In this document: positions 26,983 through 34,821 of the stretch, piece after piece
How positions within the stretch are numbered: the first letter of the stretch is position 1
Layout: each line of letters opens with the position of its first letter
Assembly (NCBI GenBank): GCA_020048335.1
Contig: JAIFMS010000170.1
Location: forward strand, 1-37,788
Direction: 5' to 3'
Length of the DNA stretch: 37,788 bases
Source of the DNA: Methylococcaceae bacterium
Lineage (GTDB): Bacteria; Pseudomonadota; Gammaproteobacteria; Methylococcales; Methylomonadaceae
Notes under the pieces: model-generated
What the model saw: only the letters and a program-made list of their open reading frames with translations
The model's database searches: none
Told to the model about the DNA's origin: nothing
Translations under genes and position numbers: made by a program

Positions 26983-27004
26983 TTTAATTATTTGCTCACA
27001 CTTT

Positions 27005-27050
27005 AAAAAAGCTGTCAGACCGTATAATACGGAATGGCAGCTTTTTTTTA
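27005..27050 (+). terminator. Strong rho-independent terminator before the kinase-like gene
   Basis: AAAAAGCTGTCA at 27006-27017 pairs with TGGCAGCTTTTT at 27035-27046, with a small inner hairpin (CCGTATAATACGG) and a run of eight T at 27042-27049. The symmetry of its A and T runs makes it possibly bidirectional. It isolates the Roadblock gene from the following gene. Confidence 0.8.
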
Positions 27051-27071
27051 TCGCGGTAACTTAAGCTCACA

Positions 27072-28409
27072 ATGTCAATAACACCCCCTAATTCCTACCC
27101 CTTAACTCAAGCCATTGCTTGGTTAGAGCAACTGTATGAAAAACAAAAAAAAGGGCTGCTGAATCCTGATTTTTCAATCCACACTTATCTGTATTATGAA
27201 AAAATGCCCAGCTATCGAACCATTATTTCATCAGAGTCCCAATTGTGTGTTTATGCGGCACAGCTTTTTTCAGCCGACTTAAATACCATTCGATTCCTTA
27301 GAAAACGTCTTGTGGCGCGTGAGCATTGCAGTGAGGTAACGTTTGACATTGCGGGTGAACAGGCTGTTTTTTATATCAAGCGGGCTTGGGAAGGGGCAAT
27401 TAAAGAAGCGATTGGGTTAGAATTTAATAACTTATTAACCGATACACCGATTCGCTATTTGTGCGGCGATGAGGTGATTATGACTGAAAAAGTATTTGAA
27501 CCCTTGCCAACAGATACCTTGTATGAGCTACGCGATTCCAAAAAATATATTTTTGCCTACGGTGCCTGGGAAATTTTTAGTCAGGTGTTAGGTTTAACTG
27601 ATAGAAAAACCACCAATGTGCGCTGGAATGGTGAGCGGCTGGCGAATATTGATTTTGGTTTGGTATTTTATAAAGGCAAACCTGTTTTTGATTCACGATT
27701 TACCTTGACTGAAACCAGCACGCTTCGTCAGCAAGGACAAGTTTATGCGACAGAACTTTTATTATCGCGTTTTCAACAGCAGCAAGAAAAATTAGCGCAA
27801 TTGTTGGTCAATTTAGATGTGCATTTTTGTCGTAGCACGCCCTGTTCCAGAACACCACGCGAGCCGATTCGGATTGTTTTAGCCGCTTTACAGGCGATTA
27901 ACCCTGCCATACTTGAGCAGAAAAGTAGTCCCACTGAAGAAAAACGGATTCTGCCAACTGTCCCTGTTTTTTCACACCCGCCCCGTGAATTAAATACTCA
28001 CTCGGCTTTAACCGCCTTATTTTCTATCAACGGTGTTCTTTATGCGGCTATTTTAAACAATGACGGTATGATTTTAGATGAAGTTGAATCGGCTAAATAC
28101 CGTTCTGATTATACCTTGACAAGCCAACACAGTCAGGCTCTGTCGGTTAATCCTGTACTAAACCCTCATCTACTTGATTTGATTATTAAAGGACGGCATA
28201 TTGATATTTTAAAAACCGACCAAGATTGCGAACAAAGCGAGTCAATTCAAATAGATTTAACCAGTATGCGCTTGCTAGTCATCTGGAATAAACATAATCA
28301 ACTGATGGCATTGAGTTTATTGGAGTTGGATGTCGCAGTCGCGCACATTAAAGTGACTATGCGCAAAGCCATTGAAAGTTTTAGCACAACCGAATCAAAA
28401 TTGCCGTAA
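27072..28409 (+). CDS. PI3/PI4-kinase-like protein with C-terminal Roadblock-like domain
   Basis: I do not recognise this 445-residue protein as a named family. Its first 230 residues carry a kinase-like set in the right order: a strand lysine (AVFYIK, Lys103), an acidic helix residue (EAIGLEFNNLL, near Glu117), LGLTDRKTTN with Asp177 and Asn182, and LANIDFG with Asp194. The DRxxxN...L..IDFG spacing closely follows PI3/PI4-kinase catalytic and metal-binding loops. Residues 315-437 look like a divergent Roadblock/LC7 domain (LYAAILNNDGMILDEVES, RLLVIWNKHNQLMALSLLE). It could be an atypical protein, lipid or small-molecule kinase. Its end overlaps the convergent PP2C phosphatase gene by 29 bases. 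No Shine-Dalgarno is visible. Confidence 0.6.
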   Translation: MSITPPNSYPLTQAIAWLEQLYEKQKKGLLNPDFSIHTYLYYEKMPSYRTIISSESQLCVYAAQLFSADLNTIRFLRKRLVAREHCSEVTFDIAGEQAVFYIKRAWEGAIKEAIGLEFNNLLTDTPIRYLCGDEVIMTEKVFEPLPTDTLYELRDSKKYIFAYGAWEIFSQVLGLTDRKTTNVRWNGERLANIDFGLVFYKGKPVFDSRFTLTETSTLRQQGQVYATELLLSRFQQQQEKLAQLLVNLDVHFCRSTPCSRTPREPIRIVLAALQAINPAILEQKSSPTEEKRILPTVPVFSHPPRELNTHSALTALFSINGVLYAAILNNDGMILDEVESAKYRSDYTLTSQHSQALSVNPVLNPHLLDLIIKGRHIDILKTDQDCEQSESIQIDLTSMRLLVIWNKHNQLMALSLLELDVAVAHIKVTMRKAIESFSTTESKLP

Positions 28410-29094
28410 TATTGTCTTGTCCACCTGCGGCTAAGGCGGCTTGAATTAAGTTTTCTACGGTTGTTTCTATATCATTTTGTTTTGCCAAAAGGGCGGCTAT
28501 TTTGGCATCATTTACCCGATTGGTTAAGCCATCGGTGCATAAAAGTAATTGTTCGGTAGGGTGCAGTTTACCATTCAATATATCAATCGCCATTTCATCG
28601 TGATGGGTAGAACCTAACGCTTGGGTAAGCACATTTCTATTGGGATGAATTTTTGCCTGTTCATCGGTAATAACCCCTTGATTAATTAAACTCTGCACCA
28701 GCGTGTGGTCATGGGTGAGTTGTATTAAATGTGCATTGCCCCATAAATAAGCCCGACTATCGCCTACTGCCGCTATTTCATAGTCTTGCCCTATTATCTT
28801 TAGGGCAACCACAGTACAACCCATTCCTTGATTAAACGGATTTTTTTGTCCTGCTTGCAAAATAGCCAAATGGCTGTTCTGAATCGCATTGACTAAAGAA
28901 GCCCCGTTTTTAACGTGTAAATTGATTTGCTCTACTGCCAATTGACTTGCAACACTGCCATTATTATGCCCACCCATACCATCTGCAACGACCCACAACC
29001 CTAATTCAGGACACGCCAGATAAGCATCTTCATTAATATGTCGTTTATAACCAAGGTGAGTTGCGCATTTAAAAATAACAGCTGGAGAAGTCAT
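28381..29094 (-). CDS. PP2C-family serine/threonine protein phosphatase
   Basis: The 237-residue product has the metal-binding motifs of bacterial PP2C (Stp/PrpC) phosphatases: DGMGGHNNGSVAS near residue 38, GDSRAYLWG, LLLCTDGLTN and GGQDNITAILI. There is no membrane helix, so it should be cytosolic and remove phosphate from Ser/Thr residues. Its natural counterpart would be a Ser/Thr-type kinase, and the convergent, overlapping gene at 27072 encodes a kinase-like protein. That pairing is inference. No Hanks-type kinase gene is in the window. Confidence 0.9.
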   Translation of the reverse strand: MTSPAVIFKCATHLGYKRHINEDAYLACPELGLWVVADGMGGHNNGSVASQLAVEQINLHVKNGASLVNAIQNSHLAILQAGQKNPFNQGMGCTVVALKIIGQDYEIAAVGDSRAYLWGNAHLIQLTHDHTLVQSLINQGVITDEQAKIHPNRNVLTQALGSTHHDEMAIDILNGKLHPTEQLLLCTDGLTNRVNDAKIAALLAKQNDIETTVENLIQAALAAGGQDNITAILIRLC

Positions 29095-29136
29095 GTTGTG
29101 GAAAAAGTGAGGTTAAAATGAAAAAGCGGCGTTTTT

Positions 29137-29964
29137 TTAAGACAACGGTGGCTGTGAATGACCGACACGCAAAATAGTCACTGCATCGCCACAGGTTAAT
29201 AAGCCTATGCGGTCATGCAAGGCATTTTGTCCAAAATAAACTTTATTTTGCCACTTGCGCAGTTTATTTAACGTGGTTAACGGCTCTTTACCTGTCATGC
29301 CAGTTTGCGGGTCTATCGCTGGAACAGCACAACGTGAACAAGGTTTGGGCAAAGTAAAATGAATACCTGCAATACAAATTTCCCGCCAGCTGTCTTCACT
29401 ATAGGGGGCGCAGTTTTCAAACACCAGATTCGGACGAAACCGCTCCATCCCCAATTCTAAGCCCATTGCCTGGTTTAATGCTGTGAGAGAAGCCGCAGAT
29501 ACCCCTAAAAAGGGAAAACCGTCTGCAAAACTAACCTGATCAGTTGCACTGGCATACTGCGGGTCAACAGGACGAATCGCCTGTTGCGGTTGATACACCA
29601 AGCGACAGGGTATTTTTAAAAATGTGCTAAACCACAGGTCAACCTCGCTTGAAACCGCTTGCGCCCAACACGCATCTTGCCAAATTTGACTTAATACTTG
29701 TTCCCCCCCTTCAGGTTGCAACGGAATCGCCATATCAGCCATCTGCGGCGCAGAAAGAATTAGGCTATCCTCTGTCAATGCGGTGTGAATTAACGCCATG
29801 CGGGGCAAAGTGCGTTGGGATAAAAAATGATTGTTTGCATCAATCAACATCCATTTTCTATCGTACAGTAATCCTGTTTGGCTAACCTGCCATTGGTTGA
29901 CCGCAATCCCTGTTAAGGATTTAACAGGATAAATAAAAAGCTGACTTAAAATAGGTGTTGTCAT
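29137..29964 (-). CDS. MOSC-domain protein (YcbX/mARC type)
   Basis: The 275-residue product has an N-terminal MOSC beta-barrel (LSQLFIYPVKSLTGIAVNQW, YDRKWMLIDANNHFLSQRT) and a C-terminal MOSC domain (RFRPNLVFENCAPYSEDSW, PKPCSRCAVPAIDPQTG). The conserved cysteine in PCSRC is the expected molybdenum ligand. Relatives bind the molybdenum cofactor and reduce N-hydroxylated compounds. No ferredoxin domain is fused at the C-terminus, unlike E. coli YcbX. The ATG at 29964 is preferred; the longer frame opens with a TTG at 29997 inside the end of lolD. Confidence 0.88.
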   Translation of the reverse strand: MTTPILSQLFIYPVKSLTGIAVNQWQVSQTGLLYDRKWMLIDANNHFLSQRTLPRMALIHTALTEDSLILSAPQMADMAIPLQPEGGEQVLSQIWQDACWAQAVSSEVDLWFSTFLKIPCRLVYQPQQAIRPVDPQYASATDQVSFADGFPFLGVSAASLTALNQAMGLELGMERFRPNLVFENCAPYSEDSWREICIAGIHFTLPKPCSRCAVPAIDPQTGMTGKEPLTTLNKLRKWQNKVYFGQNALHDRIGLLTCGDAVTILRVGHSQPPLS

Positions 29965-29983
29965 CGGTGTGTTTGGGAAATAG

Positions 29984-30667
29984 TTAAGCAGAGACAATCA
30001 ACCCATCTTCCATGTGCAGGACATTATCCATCCGTGCCGCTAAGTCAGGGTCATGGGTGACAATTAAAAAGCTAACCTGTAGTTCTTGATTTAACTCTAG
30101 CATGAGTTGATAAATTTGCTCGGCAGTTTTACTGTCTAAATTGCCCGTTGGCTCATCGGCTAAAACGCATTTTGGGCGATTAATTAAGGCGCGTGCCACC
30201 GCCGCGCGTTGTCTTTCACCGCCTGAAAGTTCGCCTGGCTTGTGTAAAAGGCGATGCCCTAAGCCCACGCGCACCAATAACTGCTCGGCTTGCTGCTGGG
30301 CTTGTTTAATACTGGCATTGCCAATTAGTAACGGCATCGCCACATTTTCCAAAACGGTAAATTCTCCCAGTAAATGATGAAATTGGTAAATAAACCCCAA
30401 GGATTGATTGCGCAATTTAGCTAATTTTGTGGCACTGATGCTATTTAAATTAACTCCATCCAGAATCACTTCCCCCGACGTGGGTTGTTCTAATCCACCC
30501 AATAAATGCAGCAAGGTACTTTTACCCGAACCCGACGCGCCCATAATCGCCACTCGTTCCCCTGCTTTGATATTCAGCTCTACCCCTTTTAACACCGTGA
30601 CATCAATTTCCCCTTGCACAAAACGTTTTGTTAAAGCGGTACATTGCAAAATAGTGGGATTATTCAT
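29984..30667 (-). CDS. lolD: LolD, ATPase of the lipoprotein-releasing complex
   Basis: LolD powers the LolCDE transporter that extracts lipoproteins from the inner membrane and hands them to LolA. The 227-residue protein has the P-loop GASGSGKST at residues 43-51, the signature [15 protein letters not shown] and Walker [13 protein letters not shown]. It overlaps lolC by eight bases, so the two are coupled. The carrier lolA is also in the window, at 36108-36761. Confidence 0.95.
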   Translation of the reverse strand: MNNPTILQCTALTKRFVQGEIDVTVLKGVELNIKAGERVAIMGASGSGKSTLLHLLGGLEQPTSGEVILDGVNLNSISATKLAKLRNQSLGFIYQFHHLLGEFTVLENVAMPLLIGNASIKQAQQQAEQLLVRVGLGHRLLHKPGELSGGERQRAAVARALINRPKCVLADEPTGNLDSKTAEQIYQLMLELNQELQVSFLIVTHDPDLAARMDNVLHMEDGLIVSA

Positions 30668-31907
30668 AACGCAAGACCTCCGCAGGATTGACTTTTGAAG
30701 CCTGCCAAGCAGGATAAAGCGTGGCTAATAACGACAAGGCGGCTGCCATCATGGCAATCACATACACATCTGCCCAAATCAGTTTAGAAGGCACTTCACT
30801 GATGTAATACACATCGGCTGCCATAAAATGGACTCCCAAAGCTTTTTCAATCGCAGGCACAATCACTTCAATATTTAAGGCCAATAAGACCCCGCCTATC
30901 GTACCTAACAGTGTGCCGACAACCCCGATAATCCCGCCTAACACAATAAAAATTCCCATCACCGCAGAATCGGAGAGTCCTTGGGTTTTTAAAATCGCAA
31001 TATCGCCGCGTTTATCGGTGACAACCATCACTAATGTGGAAACAATATTAAATGCCGCAACCGCAACAATCAGCATTAAAATAATAAACATCACCCGTTT
31101 TTCAGTTTTCACCGCGCGAAAAAAATTATCATGGGCTTTAGTCCAATCACTGACCCGATAGCCTTCGTATAACGCCGAGGCAAGTTCTTGGCTTAATTGC
31201 GGGGCATTAAATAAATCATCCAATTTTAAGCGCAACCCTGACACATTGCCTTCTAAGCGAAATAATTTACTGGCATCGGTTAAATGAATTAACGCCATAT
31301 TCCTGTCATATTCAAACATTCCCACCTGAAAAATACCCACCACCGTAAACCGTTTTAAGCGCGGCATCACGCCTGCGGGGGTGGCATTGAGTTGCGGACT
31401 GATGACGGTAATTTTATCGCCCACCATCGCCCCTAAATAACTTGCCAGTTCTGCGCCTAAAATAATCCCGTACTCGCCTGCTTTCAAATCGGCTAATTCA
31501 CCAATACGCATTTTATTGCCTACCTCTGAGACGCGCGGCTCATAGAGTGGGTCAATGCCGCGTAGCATGGTGCCGCTGACACGCCGCTCGGCACTAATCA
31601 TCACCTCCCCTTCGACAAACGGCGCCGTACCTTGAATATGCGGATGCCCTTTTAAACGTTGGTCTAACGCTTGCCAGTTTTCTAATGACCCTGTGCGCCC
31701 TGTAATTGTACTATGTGAAGTCATGCCCAAAATACGTTCCCGCAATTCGGCTTCAAAGCCATTCATCACCGACAGGACAGCAATCAGGGCGGTGACACCT
31801 AACGCAATCCCCAAAATGGAGGTAAGCGTGATAAAGGAGATAAATTGCGTGCGCCGTTTTGCGCGGGTATAGCGCAAGCCGATATATAGAATCAGAGGTT
31901 TAAACAT
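30660..31907 (-). CDS. lolC: LolC/LolE-family lipoprotein-releasing permease
   Basis: The 415-residue membrane subunit has the usual four-helix layout: one helix near the N-terminus ([27 protein letters not shown]), a large periplasmic domain, and three C-terminal helices ([58 protein letters not shown]). It ends in [15 protein letters not shown], typical of the family. A second permease gene (lolE) does not follow lolD, so a single-gene LolF-like homodimer is possible. Only a search of the rest of the genome would tell. Confidence 0.9.
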   Translation of the reverse strand: MFKPLILYIGLRYTRAKRRTQFISFITLTSILGIALGVTALIAVLSVMNGFEAELRERILGMTSHSTITGRTGSLENWQALDQRLKGHPHIQGTAPFVEGEVMISAERRVSGTMLRGIDPLYEPRVSEVGNKMRIGELADLKAGEYGIILGAELASYLGAMVGDKITVISPQLNATPAGVMPRLKRFTVVGIFQVGMFEYDRNMALIHLTDASKLFRLEGNVSGLRLKLDDLFNAPQLSQELASALYEGYRVSDWTKAHDNFFRAVKTEKRVMFIILMLIVAVAAFNIVSTLVMVVTDKRGDIAILKTQGLSDSAVMGIFIVLGGIIGVVGTLLGTIGGVLLALNIEVIVPAIEKALGVHFMAADVYYISEVPSKLIWADVYVIAMMAAALSLLATLYPAWQASKVNPAEVLRYE

Positions 31908-31912
31908 AATAT

Positions 31913-32335
31913 TTAGGCAATGGGTTTTTTACAGTGGCTACAAAAGCCGTACAGATAAAGGCTGTGGTCAGTCAGTTCATAGCCTAAGGATTGGGCAATT
32001 TTTCGTTGCTGTATCTCAATCATTTCGTCGGTAAACTCATCCACTTTGCCGCATTTCATGCACACAATATGGTCATGGTGTTTGCCTGAATCTAATTCAA
32101 AAACAGAATTGCCTCCTTCAAAGTGGTGGCGTGTCACCAAGCCTGCGGTTTCAAATTGTGTCAAGACCCGATAAACGGTGGCTAAACCAATATCTTCGCC
32201 GTCTTTGAGTAAGATTTTGTACACTTTTTCAGCGGTTAAATGTCGCTCACCTGTTTGGGTTTCTAAAATTTCTAAAATTTTGACCCGAGGCAGTGTCACT
32301 TTTAGACCTGCACTTCTTAAATCTTGCGTTTCCAA
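31913..32335 (-). CDS. fur: Ferric uptake regulator Fur, TTG start
   Basis: Fur represses iron-uptake genes when loaded with Fe(II). The 140-residue product opens ETQDLRSAGLKVTLPRVKIL and has the DNA-binding helix GLATVYRVLTQFE, the metal-site HHFEGGNSVFEL and HHDHIVC, and two CxxC pairs (CMKC and CSHC). The frame can extend to a GTG at 32359, but GGAG sits eight bases before the TTG at 32335, and starting there gives the usual Fur N-terminus. The start is therefore very probably TTG. It is divergent from bamE, as in many relatives, and lies five bases from the lolC start. Confidence 0.93.
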   Translation of the reverse strand: METQDLRSAGLKVTLPRVKILEILETQTGERHLTAEKVYKILLKDGEDIGLATVYRVLTQFETAGLVTRHHFEGGNSVFELDSGKHHDHIVCMKCGKVDEFTDEMIEIQQRKIAQSLGYELTDHSLYLYGFCSHCKKPIA

Positions 32336-32513
32336 AAATAAATCTCCTTGCAATAACACTTCTTAAAAGACAGTCTGTTAAATCTTTTTATTGTAAATAG
32401 CGAAAACAGAAGTGGCTATTGTAGCTTTTTTTATGCCTGACCACCGACAGTTTTATAGGATAATGCGCTAACATCCTGTATCATTTTAGCTTTTTAATGA
32501 CCGCTTGATCACA

Positions 32514-33134
32514 ATGCCTAAATTGTTTTTTTCCTTAATACTACCGATTGCGTTCAGCCTAACCGCCTGCTCAACTGTATTGAATAATTTGCCAGGGGTT
32601 TATACCTTAGAAATACAACAGGGCAATATGGTTGACCAAGAAATGATAGACCAACTAAAGCCTGGCATGACAAAACGGCAAGTGCTGTATATTATGGGAT
32701 CGCCGATGTTGGTGGATTTTTTTCATCAAAAACGCTGGGATTATTTGTATTCTCGGCAAGCAGAAGGTGAAGATCGCGAACAAAAACGGGTTGCGTTATT
32801 TTTTGAAGGCGATATTTTGACAGGGGTGCAAGGAGATTTTAAACCTGATTTACTCGCGGCTAAAGCTGTTAAAGAAGTCACCGTGGATGTACCGCCGCGC
32901 GATTTGGAAAAAACCTTGTGGGAAAAAATCGTTTGGCTTTTCACCGATGAGCCTGAGCAAAAAACAAAACCTGCGGTAGTGAAAAAAGCAACGGTGATTT
33001 CGACACCTGCGGCAAACCAAAAGGCGCAAAATAAGGCGTTGAAAGACACCGTTGATGCTAAAAATCCTGCGCAAGAGACCGATACGCAAACGGATAACCC
33101 CAATGATAACAACCTGCTAAATAGCAATTTTTAA
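32514..33134 (+). CDS. bamE: BamE outer-membrane assembly lipoprotein with long C-terminal tail
   Basis: BamE is a lipoprotein of the BAM complex that inserts beta-barrel proteins. The signal peptide and lipobox (FSLTAC, lipidated Cys19) are followed by the SmpA/OmlA core to about residue 110 ([30 protein letters not shown]). The remaining roughly 95 residues are low complexity, rich in Lys, Ala, Asn, Thr and Asp, and nearly double the length relative to E. coli BamE (113 residues). The tail keeps the same base composition and frame to the stop, so it is not a frameshift. An in-frame TTG at 32505 is rejected in favour of ATG 32514. Divergent from fur. Confidence 0.9.
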   Translation: MPKLFFSLILPIAFSLTACSTVLNNLPGVYTLEIQQGNMVDQEMIDQLKPGMTKRQVLYIMGSPMLVDFFHQKRWDYLYSRQAEGEDREQKRVALFFEGDILTGVQGDFKPDLLAAKAVKEVTVDVPPRDLEKTLWEKIVWLFTDEPEQKTKPAVVKKATVISTPAANQKAQNKALKDTVDAKNPAQETDTQTDNPNDNNLLNSNF

Positions 33135-33139
33135 TCGTT

Positions 33140-33240
33140 AAGTAGTGAGTCGGGTATTAAAATCCCCCTAGCCCCCTTTAAAAAACCCTCCTTTTATAAA
33201 GGAGGGGTGGGGTGGATTTCAAGTTAAGTATAACTTATGA
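33140..33240. repeat. Intergenic hairpin repeat, copy B
   Basis: This copy starts six bases after the bamE stop with AAGTAGTGAGTCG and ends in TTATGA. It shares outer arms (AAATCC/GGATTT) and the perfect nine-pair CCCTCCTTT hairpin (loop TAT) with copy A at 24876-25004, but the first inner hairpin is partly deleted. As with copy A, a gene starts about 45 bases downstream. Confidence 0.75.
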
Positions 33241-33284
33241 TTTTCCGCTTACTAAAAAAGTCGCTTTTGCTTAAAAAATATATC

Positions 33285-34139
33285 ATGCTAACAACCGCTC
33301 AATTAGAAACGGCTTATCAACAAGCCTGTGAAATAGAATTACAAGCCTTTAAACCGGGTAATGTCAGTATTTATAGCGCGGGTCACGGTATGACGGTGGA
33401 GGACTTTCGCCGCAGTGCCACAGTCAGTTCTAGTGCATTGGTCAACCCTGCTTACAGCGTGGGCGAAAAAATTTTTTATGCCATTAAAGCAACCCGTGAG
33501 GCGGTGGGCTGTAATACCAATTTAGGGATTGTGTTGTTATGCGCCCCGTTGTTGACTGCCGCGTATCAAGTTAAAGCAGGACAAACCTTGCGTTCTGCCT
33601 TAATCGAAGTTTTAGCTCAAACCACCGTAGCTGATGCAGATTGGGCTTTTAAAGCGATTTGTTTGGCATCCCCTGCTGGCTTAGGTGACACCCCTCAGCA
33701 GGATGTTAAACAACAGGCAGCTGTTACACTAACCCAAGCAATGGGTTTAGCCGCAGAGCGTGACCGAATCGCCTTACAGTATGGTACTGCGTTTAAAGAT
33801 GTTTTTGATTTTGCCATTTTAAGGTATAATAGGGCGTTCAATTGTTTTTTTGATCGGAGTTGGGCAGCTGTTTCTGTTTATACCGCGCTTCTTTGCCAGT
33901 ATCCGGATAGTCATATTATGCGAAAATACGGCTTACAGCATAACGATTGGGTGCGTGAACAAATGATGACAGTTAATCACGCACTGACTTATGCCACAAG
34001 GGCAGACTTACTTAAGCAACTGCATCAAGTTGATAACGATTTTAAGTCAAAGTCTATCAATCCAGGCACAACGGCTGACCTGACTGTCGCGACTCTCTTA
34101 GTCACTTTTTTGGACGAGCTGCTTAGTGAAAAATGCTGA
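33285..34139 (+). CDS. CitG-family (triphosphoribosyl-dephospho-CoA synthase-like) protein
   Basis: The 284-residue product has CitG-family motifs: ELQAFKPGNVSIYSAGHGMT near residue 20, the NTNLGIVLLCAPL segment and DTPQQDV. CitG makes the citrate-lyase cofactor, but no citrate-lyase gene is near. In organisms that move C1 units on tetrahydromethanopterin, CitG-like proteins recur in the C1 gene clusters, where they are suspected of a role in pterin-cofactor synthesis. The fae gene 106 bases downstream fits that reading, which is inference. The ATG at 33285 is chosen over one at 33237 because family homology begins there, and 33237 lies at the end of the repeat. Confidence 0.75.
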   Translation: MLTTAQLETAYQQACEIELQAFKPGNVSIYSAGHGMTVEDFRRSATVSSSALVNPAYSVGEKIFYAIKATREAVGCNTNLGIVLLCAPLLTAAYQVKAGQTLRSALIEVLAQTTVADADWAFKAICLASPAGLGDTPQQDVKQQAAVTLTQAMGLAAERDRIALQYGTAFKDVFDFAILRYNRAFNCFFDRSWAAVSVYTALLCQYPDSHIMRKYGLQHNDWVREQMMTVNHALTYATRADLLKQLHQVDNDFKSKSINPGTTADLTVATLLVTFLDELLSEKC

Positions 34140-34177
34140 ACAGATAGCTAAAGGAATGGCTAAAATAAAATAGTAAG

Positions 34178-34218
34178 CATTGTTTAAATTTAGACAATGT
34201 TAGCTTTTGGGGTTTAAT
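34178..34218 (+). promoter_or_regulatory. fae promoter with overlapping 22-bp dyad operator
   Basis: TAGACA (34191-34196) and TTTAAT (34213-34218) are 16 bases apart, and each matches consensus at five of six positions. The -35 lies in the right half of CATTGTTTAAATTTAGACAATG's dyad at 34178-34199, which is symmetric at 20 of 22 positions. The predicted start near 34225 leaves about 20 bases, with GGAGA at 34230-34234, before the ATG. Confidence 0.5.
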
Positions 34219-34245
34219 TTTAATTTTTTGGAGAATACAAGTAAA

Positions 34246-34761
34246 ATGTCTAAAATCAATAACTTGCGCGTAGGCGAATCTTTAGTTGGTGAAGGTAACG
34301 AGATTGCTCATATCGACTTAATCATCGGTCCACGCGGTTCTGCGGCAGAGTCTGCGTTTGCAAATGCGTTGACCAATAATAAAGATGGTTTTTCTACTTT
34401 ATTAGCGGTTGTCGCACCTAACTTGATGGTAAAACCTGCGACTATTTTGTTTAACAAAGTCACTATCAAAGGTTCTAAACAAGCAGTACAAATGTTTGGC
34501 CCTGCACAACGTGGTGTTGCGATGGCTGTTGCAGATTGTGTAGAAGATGGCACAATTCCAGCCGATGAAGCAGATGATTTGTTTGTTTCTGTGGGTGTAT
34601 TCATTCACTGGCAAGCAGAAGATGATGCAAAAATTGAATCATTTAACTATGCTGCAACAAAAGAAGCGTTAAAACGCGCTGTTGCAGGTTCACCTACAGC
34701 AGCTGAAGTTGTGGCTGCGAAAAAAGATGCAAAACACCCGTTCGCTGTCAACAACGAGTAA
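34246..34761 (+). CDS. fae: Formaldehyde-activating enzyme Fae
   Basis: Fae condenses formaldehyde with tetrahydromethanopterin to methylene-H4MPT, the entry step of formaldehyde oxidation in methylotrophs and methanotrophs. The 171-residue protein reads as a near-textbook Fae: [20 protein letters not shown] (with the conserved histidine at the active site), [39 protein letters not shown] and [17 protein letters not shown] sits 12 bases before the ATG at 34246. It has its own promoter, a dyad and a strong terminator, and its codon choice is regular, all consistent with high expression. It is the clearest metabolic marker in the window. Confidence 0.96.
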   Translation: MSKINNLRVGESLVGEGNEIAHIDLIIGPRGSAAESAFANALTNNKDGFSTLLAVVAPNLMVKPATILFNKVTIKGSKQAVQMFGPAQRGVAMAVADCVEDGTIPADEADDLFVSVGVFIHWQAEDDAKIESFNYAATKEALKRAVAGSPTAAEVVAAKKDAKHPFAVNNE

Positions 34762-34788
34762 GTTTTTGTATTTTAAGATATAATAAAG

Positions 34789-34816
34789 ATACCTCAGCTT
34801 GCTGGGGTATTTTTTT
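34789..34816 (+). terminator. Rho-independent terminator of fae
   Basis: ATACCTCAG at 34789-34797 pairs with CTGGGGTAT at 34802-34810 (nine pairs, one G-T) around a CTTG loop, followed by seven T. It lies 27 bases after the fae stop and just before the end of the convergent rarA. Confidence 0.9.
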
Positions 34817-34821
34817 GCCTT

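Noticed and set aside
32741-33127. 128-residue frame antisense to bamE
   Set aside because: It mirrors the low-complexity tail of BamE, and its hydrophobic Ser/Phe-rich product is typical of a shadow frame.
34178-34199. Terminator of the CitG-like gene
   Set aside because: The stem is AT-rich, nearly without a loop and not followed by a T run; the overlap with a -35 box favours an operator.
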